A stretch of 64,000 nucleotides of DNA from Alcanivoracaceae bacterium (GCA_002706085.1 PAJO01000034.1:50891-114890), one strand, 5' to 3'. Positions 16,469 through 26,084 are shown, counted from the stretch's first letter. Notes: generated from the letters alone by a model not told the origin. Translations and numbers: made by a program.

Positions 16469-17953
16469 ATGTCCTCCAATATGGATCTCGCCAACCGTCC
16501 AGATTACGACCAGGTAATCCAGGATATCGCCGACTATGTGATCAACTTTGATATTCAGTCCCAAGAGGCCATGGATACCGCCCGTAACTGTCTGATTGAC
16601 ACCCTGGGTTGTGGTTTGCTGGCTTTGCGCTTTCCCGAATGTACCAAGCACCTGGGCCCACTGGTGCAGGGCACCCTGGTCCCCAACGGCGCGCGCGTAC
16701 CTGGGACGTCGTTCAGTCTCGACCCGGTGAAAGCCGCCTGGGACATCGGCTGCATCATTCGCTGGCTGGATTTCAACGACACCTGGCTGGCTGCGGAGTG
16801 GGGCCATCCTTCGGACAATCTGGGCGGCATTCTTGCTGTGGCCGATCACCTGTCCCAGCAGCGGCTGGCCAACGGCCAGGCGCCGCTGATCATGAAGGAT
16901 GTGCTGGAAGCCATGGTCAAAGCCCACGAAATTCAGGGGGTGCTGGCGCTGGAGAACAGCTTCAACCGTGTCGGCCTGTGCCATGTGTTGCTGGTACGGG
17001 TGGCCTCCACCGCCGTGGTCACCCATATGCTGGGCGGCGACCGCGAGCAGATCATGGCGGCCCTGTCCCAGGCCTGGGTCGATGGCTCGTCCCTGCGCAC
17101 CTATCGCCATGCCCCCAATGCCGGCTCACGCAAATCCTGGGCCGCAGGCGACGCCACCTCCCGCGCCGTGCGCCTGGCCGATATGTCCCTGCGCGGCGAA
17201 ATGGGCATTCCCAGCGTGCTCACCGCCCCGCAGTGGGGCTTCTACGATGTGTCCTTCAGCCACACCAACAAGGACCTGGCCCTGAAACCGGAAGGCGAGC
17301 GCGAGTTCAGCTTCCAGCGGGACTACGGCACCTATGTGATGGAAAACATCCTGTTCAAGATCAGCTTCCCGGCGGAGTTCCACTCCCAGACCGCCTGTGA
17401 AGCTGCGGTGACCCTGCACCCGCAGGTGAAAGACCGGCTGGACGAAATCGAGCGTATCGTCATCACCACCCACGAATCCGCCATCCGTATCATTTCCAAG
17501 CACGGCACCCTGGCCAACCCGGCGGACCGCGATCACTGCATTCAGTACATGACGGCAGTGCCGCTGATCTTCGGCAACCTGACCGCAGAGCACTATGAAG
17601 ACAGCTTCCACGCCGCCAACCCGTTGATCGACACCCTGCGCGAAAAAATGGAAATCGTGGAAGACGAGCGTTACACCCGCGAATACCTGGACCCGGACAA
17701 GCGCTCTATCGCCAATGCCATTCAGGTGTTTTTCAAGGACGGCAGCCACACCGAACAAGTGGCGGTGGAATACCCCATCGGCCACCGCCGCCGCCGTGAA
17801 GAAGGCATCCCGGTGCTGGAGGAGAAGTTCAAAAGCAACCTGGCGACCCGCTTCCCGTCCGGCCGCAGCGACGCAATCTTTACGCTGTGCAAGGACCAGA
17901 AGACTCTGGAGAGCACCCCGGTGAATGCCTTTATGGATATGCTGGTGATTTAA
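16469..17953 (+). CDS. prpD: 2-methylcitrate dehydratase (MmgE/PrpD family)
   Basis: 494 residues matching PrpD throughout, for example [40 protein letters not shown] and [18 protein letters not shown]. PrpD dehydrates 2-methylcitrate to 2-methyl-cis-aconitate in propionate breakdown. The start at 16469 follows GAGGAG at 16452-16457. prpB, prpC and prpF/acnD, usually adjacent, are absent here, so this is an isolated copy that may be a paralogue of a cluster elsewhere. It converges with the MDR gene across a 28-bp palindrome. Confidence 0.88.
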   Translation: MSSNMDLANRPDYDQVIQDIADYVINFDIQSQEAMDTARNCLIDTLGCGLLALRFPECTKHLGPLVQGTLVPNGARVPGTSFSLDPVKAAWDIGCIIRWLDFNDTWLAAEWGHPSDNLGGILAVADHLSQQRLANGQAPLIMKDVLEAMVKAHEIQGVLALENSFNRVGLCHVLLVRVASTAVVTHMLGGDREQIMAALSQAWVDGSSLRTYRHAPNAGSRKSWAAGDATSRAVRLADMSLRGEMGIPSVLTAPQWGFYDVSFSHTNKDLALKPEGEREFSFQRDYGTYVMENILFKISFPAEFHSQTACEAAVTLHPQVKDRLDEIERIVITTHESAIRIISKHGTLANPADRDHCIQYMTAVPLIFGNLTAEHYEDSFHAANPLIDTLREKMEIVEDERYTREYLDPDKRSIANAIQVFFKDGSHTEQVAVEYPIGHRRRREEGIPVLEEKFKSNLATRFPSGRSDAIFTLCKDQKTLESTPVNAFMDMLVI

Positions 17954-17957
17954 GGAC

Positions 17958-17985
17958 GACGGGAGTGGCATATGCCGCTCCCGTC
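17958..17985. terminator. convergent palindromic terminator
   Basis: GACGGGAGTGGCAT pairs with ATGCCGCTCCCGTC with one mismatch. It starts five bases after the prpD stop and ends 11 bases before the MDR stop, so it probably ends both transcripts. Only a short AAAC tract follows. Confidence 0.65.
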
Positions 17986-17996
17986 AAACACCCCCA

Positions 17997-18947
17997 TCAA
18001 CACACTTCGATTACAACCTTGCCCCGGCAACGACCGCTACGGTTGCGCTCATAGGCCGCTTCGCTGTCTTGCAGGGGAAAGACACTGTCGATAATGGGGG
18101 TCAGGGCACCCTGTTCGACCATCTCCGCCAGGGTATCCAGATCTTCGCGGTAGGATTCCACCACCACGGTGCCGGCCTTCTTGCCGAGCAGACGGTAGAA
18201 CGGCGTGGCCACCATGGACGCTCCCTGGCCACCGGTGGAAATAAAGTGCCCGTGCTTGCCCAGCAATGCCTTGCAGGTCAGCGGTGTTTCATAAGAGGTC
18301 ACATCGAACACGATGTCGAACTCGCCAGCGGTCTTGCGGTAGTCCCCCTGGGTGTAATCAATCAGGGCGTCAGCACCGAGCTCACGGACGAAATCCAGAT
18401 TGCGGGTACTGCACACCCCGGTGACATGCAGCTTCATCTGCTTGGCGATCTGTACCGCCAGCGTGCCGACCCCGCCGGAGGCGCCAATGATCAACACGGA
18501 CTTACCCGCCTTGGCACCGCCCTTGCGCAGCCCCTGCAGGGCGGTCAGGGCGGCTAGCGGCAGGGAGGCGGCTTCATTAAAACTGAGGCCCTTGGGTATC
18601 TTCGCCACCCGATGCTGGCTGATGATCGCCTGCTCGGCGAGCGAGGCGGTACGCAGCCGCATGTCCATGCCATAAACCGCATCACCGATTTCGAAATGAC
18701 GTACATTGCGGCCTTTGGCTATCACCACGCCGGCCAGGTCATCACCAAAGATAGGCGGCAGACGCTTGATTCCCACCGGGGTCGCGGCCACGGCCAAGTG
18801 GTAATTGAGCTTCCAGTCCTTGGGATTCACGGATGCCGCATGCACCTGTACCAACACATCATCCGGCCCCGGCTGTTGCGGGGCATCGGTCTCGGTCAGG
18901 GTCAGTTTGGCGTTCAGGCCCCAGCCTGTGGTGACGATGGCTTTCAT
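17997..18947 (-). CDS. NAD(P)-dependent MDR oxidoreductase, quinone-reductase type
   Basis: 316 residues: N-terminal GroES-like domain (VLVQVHAASVNPKDWKLN) and Rossmann fold with GASGGVG at 155-161. The catalytic zinc cysteine of true alcohol dehydrogenases is missing, which places it with zeta-crystallin/quinone oxidoreductase-like enzymes that reduce quinones or enones with NADPH. GGAG precedes the ATG. The substrate is unknown. Confidence 0.82.
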   Translation of the reverse strand: MKAIVTTGWGLNAKLTLTETDAPQQPGPDDVLVQVHAASVNPKDWKLNYHLAVAATPVGIKRLPPIFGDDLAGVVIAKGRNVRHFEIGDAVYGMDMRLRTASLAEQAIISQHRVAKIPKGLSFNEAASLPLAALTALQGLRKGGAKAGKSVLIIGASGGVGTLAVQIAKQMKLHVTGVCSTRNLDFVRELGADALIDYTQGDYRKTAGEFDIVFDVTSYETPLTCKALLGKHGHFISTGGQGASMVATPFYRLLGKKAGTVVVESYREDLDTLAEMVEQGALTPIIDSVFPLQDSEAAYERNRSGRCRGKVVIEVC

Positions 18948-19046
18948 GGACAGCTCCGTGATGACAATTCGGTGCCCAGCTTAACAAAGCCCTGCGCGCA
19001 GGGGAGGGTCCGATAACGCCAAGGGGAGGGCGGGATTGTGTCAATG

Positions 19047-19200
19047 GAGCTGCAAGCCGCAGGCTTCAAGCTACAACGCGAATCAGTGTGAGTACCGGTT
19101 TTGACGCCAGGGCGCGCGCCCATGCCACCAGCGCGGAGTTCGGACTCACAAGCCGTCACCGTCCTTACCCCGTGTTGCAGCTTGTAGCTTGCGGCTGTTC
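19047..19200 (+). repeat. heptamer-arm fold-back element D1
   Basis: Left arm ends CTTCAAGCTACAACGCG (to 19080); right arm at 19171-19200 reads CG, TGT, then heptamers TGCAGCT, TGTAGCT, TGCGGCT. The core carries GCGCCCATGCCACCAGCGCG. It ends at the arfB stop codon. D2 is its inverted homologue: the cores align without gaps and share 15 identical bases (CCACCAGCGCGGAGT). Confidence 0.82.
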
Positions 19201-19615
19201 ACCCCGGATCGATCTTGCCACGCAGGGATTTGATCTGGCCGCGTTTGGTCTTGTTGTCCATGCGGCGCTTCTTGCTACCCAGGGTCGGGCGGGTGGGTTT
19301 ACGCTTTTTCTGCTCTACCGTCACGCTCTGGATTAACTGGGCCAGCCTTGCCAGCGCGTTTTCCTTGTTTTTTTCCTGGGTGCGAAACTGCTGGGCCTTG
19401 ATCACCACCACACCATCGCTGTTGATGCGCTGATCACTCAACGCCAACAGCCGCTCCTTGTAGACGTCCGGCAATGAGGAAGCACGGATATCAAAACGCA
19501 GATGAATGGCACTGGAGACCTTGTTCACGTTCTGGCCACCACTGCCCTGGGCACGAATGGCCTGCAGGTCGATTTCGTTTTCGGCGACGGTAAGGTTTCG
19601 GGTGATATACAGCAT
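19199..19615 (-). CDS. arfB: alternative ribosome-rescue factor ArfB (peptidyl-tRNA hydrolase)
   Basis: 138 residues. GSGGQNVNK with GGQ at 26-28 is the catalytic loop that hydrolyses peptidyl-tRNA on stalled ribosomes, and the very basic C-terminal tail (about 100-138, KKRKPTRPTLGSKKRRMDNK) would enter the empty mRNA channel. The size matches Escherichia YaeJ. The frame opens further upstream, but MLYITRN is the conserved start; its ribosome site is weak. The gene sits exactly between two inverted copies of the D repeat, with its stop at the edge of one. Confidence 0.9.
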   Translation of the reverse strand: MLYITRNLTVAENEIDLQAIRAQGSGGQNVNKVSSAIHLRFDIRASSLPDVYKERLLALSDQRINSDGVVVIKAQQFRTQEKNKENALARLAQLIQSVTVEQKKRKPTRPTLGSKKRRMDNKTKRGQIKSLRGKIDPG

Positions 19616-19647
19616 GGGCTTACTGTAGCGGGTGCAGGGAAAGAGAG

Positions 19648-19799
19648 ACAAGCCTCAAGCCGCAAGCTTCAACACGAAGGCAGGTCTGTACACCGTCTTT
19701 TGCCCGGACTCCGCGCTGGTGGTGTGGGCGCGGTGTCGGACGTTAACGTTGGTACGCAGAATGATCCGTGTTGAAGCTTGTAACGTGTAGCGTGCTTCT
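19648..19799 (-). repeat. heptamer-arm fold-back element D2 (inverted relative to D1)
   Basis: Left arm CAAGCCGCAAGCTTCAACACG (around 19656-19676); right arm from 19767 reads CGTGT then TGAAGCT, TGTAACG, TGTAGCG, TGCTTCT. It fills the space between the arfB start region and the SPFH stop codon. The reverse complement of its core matches D1. Confidence 0.82.
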
Positions 19800-21151
19800 T
19801 ATTTCTTCACATCCCGGTCGTAGCTGAGACGCTTGGCCGCATCCAGAGTGAGCATTTGCATGAAGGCGCGGGTTTCGCCATCAGAGCCTGTAGGCGTGCC
19901 GCCCTCACCGCCACCGAATACATACTGTGGCACCTTGCGGTTGGCGAAAGCCTGCGCCCAGATTTTCTGGATTTCGATTTCCGCATCCAGTTTCTGCGCC
20001 AGGGCGTTATCCGCCTGCAGCACGGCTTTCTTCTGGTAGGCTTCCGCGTCAGCCAGGGTACGACGGGTTTCCGCTTCGATACGGGCTTTTTCCAGCTGGA
20101 TCTGCGCGGTCTGTTTCTCGATTTCCGATTGCTCTTTCTGTTTCTGGGCTTCGGTAATGGCCAGCTGCTTTTCCGTCTCTGCTTCGGTAGTGCGCTGGAT
20201 CTGATCCCCCTTGGCCTTGGCCTGCCGTTCTGCCACTTCACGCTCCCCGCGGGCAATGGCCAGCAACCGCTGCTCTTCTTCCTGAACCCGTTGCTCACGG
20301 GCGATGGCGCGGTCGGCGGACGCCTTCTGTTTCAGTTGCATGCGCTCGACAAAACGCTGGTTGGGATCCATCTGTGTCACACGGGCTTCCACCACGGAGA
20401 CGCCGTAATCGATAAACCGCTGGGATTTACGCAGTGGAATACCGGTGTCATCCAGCATCTTGCGCACCACGAAGATTACCTTGCTGTCATCTCCGTAATC
20501 CTGCTGATCCGTGCCCATGGCAACGTTGGCAGAGCCCTTGATGTCACCGACGCGTTTCTGGCTGACTTCTTCACGACGCACGATATAGATGCCGTTGATC
20601 ATCTGGTTTTCGAATTCGGTATTGAATTCGGTACGGCCACCGGAGTAGTACTCTTCGGCGCTCATCAGTGAAGCGTTGGCCTGCAGGGTTTCCTTGAAGG
20701 CCGGAATCAGGGCCGTGCGCAACAGGTTTTCCGGGGTGCGATATTCATGGGCCAGGCGCAGGAAGGTGTCCTGGTCCGTGGGAATGGTAAAGCGCACCGT
20801 GGCCTGGGCATTGGCATCCACCTGATCCAGGAACATGATGTTCTGTGGCGGCAAGGCAGCGGATGTTTCCGAGTGTTCGACTTCCACATAATCCAGCGTT
20901 TCACTGCCGCCGCGCACGGCCTGTACCGTCAGGGCGCGCTTCCAGGAGTTCCAGCGCCCGAAGAAGAAGAACTGATACCCCACATCGCTGACCACATGTT
21001 CCTGACCCAGAATGGTCCGCACGTGATACACATATCCCGGTTCGGCATAGAAGATGGACTTGTTCGCTACCACCAGCAAGACCAGTGCCCCAACGATACC
21101 CCCCAGCAGTCCCTTGACCTCAAATACCCCTTTGAGTCGTTCCATAACCAT
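19799..21151 (-). CDS. SPFH/Band 7 (prohibitin-like) membrane protein
   Basis: 450 residues: one N-terminal membrane segment (about 14-30, LLGGIVGALVLLVVANKSIF), an SPFH/Band 7 domain (about 33-260) and a long charged coiled coil (about 265-390, EEEQRLLAIARGEREVAERQ and similar), then a Gly-rich stretch and a short tail. Such proteins form oligomeric membrane scaffolds, as in HflK/HflC and stomatins. The partner protease or NfeD protein is not adjacent, so the role is open. A GGGG tract precedes the ATG at 21151; the in-frame ATG two codons later is possible. Confidence 0.82.
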   Translation of the reverse strand: MVMERLKGVFEVKGLLGGIVGALVLLVVANKSIFYAEPGYVYHVRTILGQEHVVSDVGYQFFFFGRWNSWKRALTVQAVRGGSETLDYVEVEHSETSAALPPQNIMFLDQVDANAQATVRFTIPTDQDTFLRLAHEYRTPENLLRTALIPAFKETLQANASLMSAEEYYSGGRTEFNTEFENQMINGIYIVRREEVSQKRVGDIKGSANVAMGTDQQDYGDDSKVIFVVRKMLDDTGIPLRKSQRFIDYGVSVVEARVTQMDPNQRFVERMQLKQKASADRAIAREQRVQEEEQRLLAIARGEREVAERQAKAKGDQIQRTTEAETEKQLAITEAQKQKEQSEIEKQTAQIQLEKARIEAETRRTLADAEAYQKKAVLQADNALAQKLDAEIEIQKIWAQAFANRKVPQYVFGGGEGGTPTGSDGETRAFMQMLTLDAAKRLSYDRDVKK

Positions 21152-21310
21152 GATTTTTCCCCAGTACTTTTTATTAAAGGGCGCATTCTAAAGCGCCCTC
21201 CGGGGAAGGATAGTGGTCAATGTCTTAAATTGCGGATTTCAATCCGTTCCTGGAAAACCTGATCCGGGTCAGGGCGACTGCCAAGGGAGTGGAAAGAGCT
21301 CGTCCAGCCG

Positions 21311-21841
21311 TCATTTACCCCACATGCGCGGCAGCACATTGATCTGGCCGGGTTGGTGACGGTGCACAAAGGCCATGGCGATGTGACCGGCGATCATGGC
21401 CAGCAGTACCCACCCCAACTCCCCATGAAGCAGTGATCCCAGATCCACCATCCAGTCGATCTTGTCACCGCCACCCGACATCAGCGCAATACCAAACGGA
21501 TCAAAGGCGCGGCCGGAGCCATATTGTCGCAATAGTGCCAACGCAGGGACCAGCAGCAGCAACGCATAGAGGCCAAGGTGACCCAGTTTGGCAGGCAGGT
21601 TGATGGAGGGCGGGCGGCTGGCCAGGTTCTTCAGGGCCCACAGCAGGCGGACCACAATCAGGATCATCAGGACCAGGCCCAGAGGTTTGTGGGTCGGCCA
21701 GAAAAAGGCCTCGAACGCACTGTCTTCAAACCCATAATGCGCAATGGCCGACAGGAACTGCCAGGCAATCAGCAATGCCATGCTCCAGTGCAACAGGCGA
21801 GAGACGGTTCCGTAACGTTCAGTGGTGTCCTGGCTGGCCAT
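21311..21841 (-). CDS. cytochrome b561 family protein
   Basis: 176 residues with four membrane helices. Conserved histidines include His18 (RLLHWSMALLIAWQ), His32-region (AIAHYGFED), His51 (PTHKPLGLVLM) and His145-region (LLHGELGWVLLAMIAGHIAM), the pattern of haem b ligands in CybB-like diheme proteins. These pass electrons from ubiquinol, including as superoxide:quinone oxidoreductase (CybB). GGAG lies seven bases before the ATG. It is followed on the same strand by the SPFH gene. Confidence 0.85.
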   Translation of the reverse strand: MASQDTTERYGTVSRLLHWSMALLIAWQFLSAIAHYGFEDSAFEAFFWPTHKPLGLVLMILIVVRLLWALKNLASRPPSINLPAKLGHLGLYALLLLVPALALLRQYGSGRAFDPFGIALMSGGGDKIDWMVDLGSLLHGELGWVLLAMIAGHIAMAFVHRHQPGQINVLPRMWGK

Positions 21842-21968
21842 TGGCTTGCTCCTGATTGACGGTTCAAATTCAAGATACTGTCAGCCAAATGTGCAGGCAA
21901 TATGGACCTGCATTCCCTACGCTCTTACTGCCTTAACCGCAACGGTCTGCCAGGCTGCTGCAGGACCG

Positions 21969-23225
21969 TCACGTCACCGGCACCGCAAAGTGCAGCATCA
22001 CGTGCACCTGCAATTCCCCTACCAGGAACCCCAGTAACGCGCCAACGGTAATCAGAATCCACTCGTCCTGTTGAAAAGCCGGCCGCAGGAGCCCCTCGAA
22101 CTCTTCCTCGGTTAGCTCCTGCATCTTGTTGACCAACAGGTTCTTCAGGTCCATGGCTTCTTCGGCATAGGCTTCCATGTGGCTCAGGGTTTCCGGCAGC
22201 GCTTCCATGACCTTGTCGGCCACCGACCGTTTCATTTCCTGGTATTTGGTGCTGCCCACCGCAAACACCACCAGCGGCTTGGCCAGACCGGCCTGTTCGT
22301 CCAGGGTGCGTTGTACCTGTTTTTGTACCAGGCCAAACAAGCGATCCGACAACGGCCCCTTGAGAATCGCTTCAATCACCGCCGCCGGGGTGACAATCTC
22401 GCTGGCCACCAGTTCACCGTAACGGGCGGCCACCTGTTTGCGCCGTTTCAGGAACAGGCCCTGCCATTCGAACAGGCCCAGGTAGCGCACCGGTTGCTTG
22501 GGATTGAAGATCATCTTCAGTGCCAGCCAATCGGTGAACCAGCCGGTGAACAACCCAAACAGCGGAATCACCCAGACATTATGGGTCAAGGCCCAGACCA
22601 CGGCCTGAACAATACCGATGGCAAACCCAAACCAGATACCGGAATTGCGGATAAACTTGAACTCCACATGACCGGCTTCCAGGAACACCCGGTTGAGCAG
22701 TTCCTTGTCCCGCACCAGGGCATTGATGACCAGATCCTTGAGGTCGAACACCCGGTGAATATTGCTTTTGATATCCTCCATGATCTGCTCGACCATGTGC
22801 GGTGCTTCTTTCTGGATGCGCTGAATCACCAGCCGTTTCACCGATTCCGGAGCAGACTCCCACAGGCCCGGCTGGTACTCCGCCGCAACCTGACGGGTGA
22901 TGTCGTCCACTGAGCGAATCAGCGGATCGCGAATTTCTTCCGCCACCCGATGCGGGTCGAGCTTGTTGAAAACATCCTCCGGCTTGAGCAGCCGTTCCAT
23001 CATCAGGTCACAGGCGATGCTGGCCATGGTGGCCGCCTTGCGCGGAACAATGCCCTGCCAGCCCAGAAACGGGCGGATACCCATAAAACTGAGCGGCTTG
23101 AACATCATCTTGATGGCCACCACCTTGGTGCCATAACCAATCGCCGCGGCCACGAAGGGCATGGACAGATACAACAACCAGTTAGCCTGGATGTCTGCAA
23201 GAATCAGGTCGATATCGGTAATCAC
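21969..23225 (-). CDS. DUF445 family membrane protein
   Basis: 418 residues starting with GTG. One helix near residues 15-30 and further hydrophobic stretches (about 200-240 and at the C-terminus) bracket a long amphipathic region. Segments such as GWQGIVPRKAATMASIACDL and GLFTGWFTDWLALKMIFNP are typical of DUF445 (YheB-like) proteins, whose function is unknown. The start is fixed by GAGGAG, which lies at the end of the preceding gene three bases upstream, so the two are translationally coupled. Confidence 0.82.
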   Translation of the reverse strand: MITDIDLILADIQANWLLYLSMPFVAAAIGYGTKVVAIKMMFKPLSFMGIRPFLGWQGIVPRKAATMASIACDLMMERLLKPEDVFNKLDPHRVAEEIRDPLIRSVDDITRQVAAEYQPGLWESAPESVKRLVIQRIQKEAPHMVEQIMEDIKSNIHRVFDLKDLVINALVRDKELLNRVFLEAGHVEFKFIRNSGIWFGFAIGIVQAVVWALTHNVWVIPLFGLFTGWFTDWLALKMIFNPKQPVRYLGLFEWQGLFLKRRKQVAARYGELVASEIVTPAAVIEAILKGPLSDRLFGLVQKQVQRTLDEQAGLAKPLVVFAVGSTKYQEMKRSVADKVMEALPETLSHMEAYAEEAMDLKNLLVNKMQELTEEEFEGLLRPAFQQDEWILITVGALLGFLVGELQVHVMLHFAVPVT

Positions 23226-23228
23226 GCC

Positions 23229-23903
23229 TTACTCCTCATCGCCTGACTGGTCCGCCTCAGCTGGCTGACTGAGCAGGGCCCACATCTGTTGACCCATGGG
23301 CCCGAGCCGCAGGGTTTCCCGGTGAGGTTTCACTTTCGGCCAGTGCGTCTGAAGCCCGGCCATGGCGCGGCGGAAACCGCTGTCGCCTTCCAGCAATTCA
23401 TAGTCAGTCCGGTTGGCTTCTTCAAAACCGGTAGCAATCACCCAACCCTGGCTGAACAACCGCTGCAGGTAGGTGCCAATCATGTCGGTGCATTGAATTC
23501 CGGCGGCACGACCCACGTTGGAATGACGGAACAGGATTTGGCCACGGGAAAACCGGCCACCGCTGTACAGGGCCAGCATGGGAAACGCGCTGCCATCAGA
23601 CAGTGCCGCCAGAATGCGCACCTCATCGGCGGTCAGCCCAGCCAGCAACTGGCGCACCAGCATATCTTCCGCCTGATCACGGCTTTGCTCCAGGGACACA
23701 TCCAACAGCTGATGCAGGTTCTCCGGGGGGCCGGCCAATTCGCCAGGGGTCTCCAGCGCTTCAAGACGCTGCTTCAGGGTCTGGAGCACATCATGCTCGA
23801 CCTGATGAAAACGGGCATCCGCCCGTTGAACCGGGGGCAGTTGCAGCAGCAACTGCTGGAGGCGCGCCCGCAGTCCGGCGGGCGACAAGGAAGATTCTGA
23901 CAC
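23229..23903 (-). CDS. uncharacterised cytosolic protein, distantly Abi-alpha-like
   Basis: 224 residues, GTG start behind AGGGA. No signal or membrane helix. The central part (LTADEVRILAALSDGSAFPM, then YLQRLFSQGWVI and DYELLEGDSGFR) resembles the winged-helix region of DUF4393/Abi-alpha proteins, but this is a weak impression. It is coupled to the DUF445 gene (stop and next start are three bases apart), so the two probably act together. The name Abi-alpha comes from phage abortive infection, which cannot be assumed here. Confidence 0.5.
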   Translation of the reverse strand: MSESSLSPAGLRARLQQLLLQLPPVQRADARFHQVEHDVLQTLKQRLEALETPGELAGPPENLHQLLDVSLEQSRDQAEDMLVRQLLAGLTADEVRILAALSDGSAFPMLALYSGGRFSRGQILFRHSNVGRAAGIQCTDMIGTYLQRLFSQGWVIATGFEEANRTDYELLEGDSGFRRAMAGLQTHWPKVKPHRETLRLGPMGQQMWALLSQPAEADQSGDEE

Positions 23904-24030
23904 GCTGAATCCCTATTGTTATTGTGGTGAGGGGTTACAGACCCACTATTATTGTCGAGTGTCCGGGGTTTTGGCCAATTCGCAAGTTACCGTCCGTATG
24001 CTTTGCGCAACCTGCGCTGCCGCTGTGGCC

Positions 24031-25902
24031 TCAGGGGCGCTCACGCAGGGCCAGCACCCGGGTTCGCAAATCCGTGGCGTCAACCTGTTCTGGCGCTACC
24101 GGGTGTCCCACCGCCAGTTGGATCCGTGACCAGAACCGGCTGGGCAGGCGGGTAAGCGCCTTGCCCCCCTTGTGACTAAAGAAGCTCCCCCACAGCCCGG
24201 ACAGTGCCATGGGCACTACCGGTACCGGCGTCTCCCCGACGATCTTCTCGATACCCGCACGGAATTCGTCAATCTCGCCGTCACTGGTGAGTTTGCCCTC
24301 CGGGAAGATGCACACGACTTCGCCAGCGGCCAGCTCTTCGCGGATACGCACAAACGCCTGTTCGTAAATGGCCGGGTTACGGGTTTTGGAATCGATGGGA
24401 ATGGTTTTGCCGGTGCGGAAGATGTAGTTCAACAGCGGCATGTCATAGATCGGTTTGAACATCACAAAACGCACCGGGCGCCGGATCGCCCCGGCCAGCA
24501 GCAATGCATCCACGTAACTCACATGGTTACACACCAGCATGCATGGGCCTTCTTCAGGAATGTTGTCCATCCCCTCATGCTTCACCCGGTACAGGGTGTG
24601 GGTAAGCATCCACACCAACAGGCGTATCAGGAACTCCGGCACGACGCTGTAGATATAGCTCGCCACCAGTACATTGGTAATGGCCAGCGCCAGGAAAAAC
24701 TGCGGAACCGTGAGCTCCAGAAAACCGATCAGCACGATGCCCGCCACCGCCGAAAGGACCATCAACAGGGCGTTGATGATGTTGTTGGCGGCAATGATCC
24801 GCGACAAGTGTTTTGGGTTGGCGCGGTGCTGGATAAACGCAAACAGCGGCACGATGTAGAACCCGCCAAACACACCAATACCGAGCAGGTCGAGCAGCAC
24901 CCGATAGCCGCCTGCCTGCTGCAGGAAGCCCGCGATATCCACTTGGCCCGTACCGGCAAGACCGGCATAGGAGAAAAACAGGTCGATACCAAACACACTC
25001 AGGCCAATGGAGCCCAAAGGAACCAGCCCCAACTCCACCCGCTTGCCGGACAGTTTTTCACACAGGAACGAGCCCAGCCCGATGCCGATGGAGAAAGTCC
25101 CCAACAACAGCGCATAGAGACCATCGGTGCCGAGCAGATAATCATCCACGTACACTTTCAGCTGAGTGGTATAGGCCGCCCCGAGAAACCAGAACCAGGA
25201 GATCCCCAACACACACATCCACACCGATTTCACTTCGCGGGCATAGCCAACGATATGCCAGGTTTCCTTGAACAGATTCCAGTTCAGTTTCAGTTCGCCA
25301 TCCGCCGCCGGAGCGGACGGAATTCCCCGGGCCGCCAGATAGCCCAACACCGCCAGCCCGATGACTGCCACGGCCACCACCCCATCGCCGACCCCTTCCA
25401 TCTTCAGCAGTACGCCGGAAATAGAGCCGAGCAAAATGGCCAGAAAGGTGCCCATTTCTACCAGTGCATTGCCGGAGACCAGTTCCTTGTCATCCAGATG
25501 CTGGGGAATGATGGAGTATTTGATCGGGCCAAAGAAAGTGGACTGCAGCCCCATGCAGAACAGCACGGCCAGCAGAAAATACACCGCGTCGAAGAAGAAA
25601 CCCACCGCCGCCGCAGACATGATGCAGACCTCAACGAACTTGATCTTGCGCACCAGGCTGGCCTTGTCGTATTTGTCGGCCACCTGACCAGCCAGCGCCG
25701 AGAACAGGAAGAATGGCAGGATAAACAACGCGAGGGCCACATTGTTCAGGGTGTTAACACTGAGGCCGGTGACCACACCGGAGGCAATCAGCAGAATCAG
25801 CGCCTGGCGAAACACATTATCGTTAAAGGCCCCCAAAAACTGGGTAAAAAAGAACGGCCCGAAACGGCGTGACGCCAGCAGAGAGAACAACCCTTTTTTC
25901 AT
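24031..25902 (-). CDS. LplT-PlsC fusion: lysophospholipid flippase and acyltransferase
   Basis: 623 residues. Residues 1-410 are a 12-helix MFS domain of the LplT type (FFFTQFLGAFNDNVFRQALI near the start). Residues from about 430 are a PlsC domain with NHVSYVD (catalytic His near 460) and FPEGKLTSDG near 532. LplT flips lysophospholipid inward and the acyltransferase re-acylates it. In Escherichia these are LplT and Aas; larger fusions also carry an acyl-ACP synthetase, missing here, so acyl donors must come from elsewhere. The start at 25902 avoids the upstream heptamer-repeat sequence. Confidence 0.88.
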   Translation of the reverse strand: MKKGLFSLLASRRFGPFFFTQFLGAFNDNVFRQALILLIASGVVTGLSVNTLNNVALALFILPFFLFSALAGQVADKYDKASLVRKIKFVEVCIMSAAAVGFFFDAVYFLLAVLFCMGLQSTFFGPIKYSIIPQHLDDKELVSGNALVEMGTFLAILLGSISGVLLKMEGVGDGVVAVAVIGLAVLGYLAARGIPSAPAADGELKLNWNLFKETWHIVGYAREVKSVWMCVLGISWFWFLGAAYTTQLKVYVDDYLLGTDGLYALLLGTFSIGIGLGSFLCEKLSGKRVELGLVPLGSIGLSVFGIDLFFSYAGLAGTGQVDIAGFLQQAGGYRVLLDLLGIGVFGGFYIVPLFAFIQHRANPKHLSRIIAANNIINALLMVLSAVAGIVLIGFLELTVPQFFLALAITNVLVASYIYSVVPEFLIRLLVWMLTHTLYRVKHEGMDNIPEEGPCMLVCNHVSYVDALLLAGAIRRPVRFVMFKPIYDMPLLNYIFRTGKTIPIDSKTRNPAIYEQAFVRIREELAAGEVVCIFPEGKLTSDGEIDEFRAGIEKIVGETPVPVVPMALSGLWGSFFSHKGGKALTRLPSRFWSRIQLAVGHPVAPEQVDATDLRTRVLALRERP

Positions 25903-25940
25903 TTTTTCGCCTTTTTCTTCCTTGGTAGGGAGCAGAGTGA

Positions 25941-26084
25941 CAAGTTTCAAGCTGCAAGCTACAACGCGATTCAATCTTACTGCCCTACGGAAAGGTTTGA
26001 GCCGCGCCTCAGCATTTCATCATCTCGGCGCGGACCGCATTCCTCTCCGCAACGACGACCTGTCCTCGTGTTGCCGCTTGCTAC
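25941..26084. repeat. heptamer-arm fold-back element D3
   Basis: Left arm TTTCAAGCTGCAAGCTAC then AACGCG (to 25968); right arm CGTGT, TGCCGCT, TGCTACT (26067-26085), only two heptamers. The core has GAGCCGCGCC and GGCGCGGACCG. The TetR stop codon (26081-26083) lies inside the last heptamer. Confidence 0.75.

Noticed and set aside
24172..25872. 566-codon open frame on the plus strand opposite the LplT-PlsC gene
   Set aside because: It mirrors a strongly recognisable protein on the other strand, and its product is rich in His, Gln and Arg without any domain, typical of antisense frames in GC-rich DNA.
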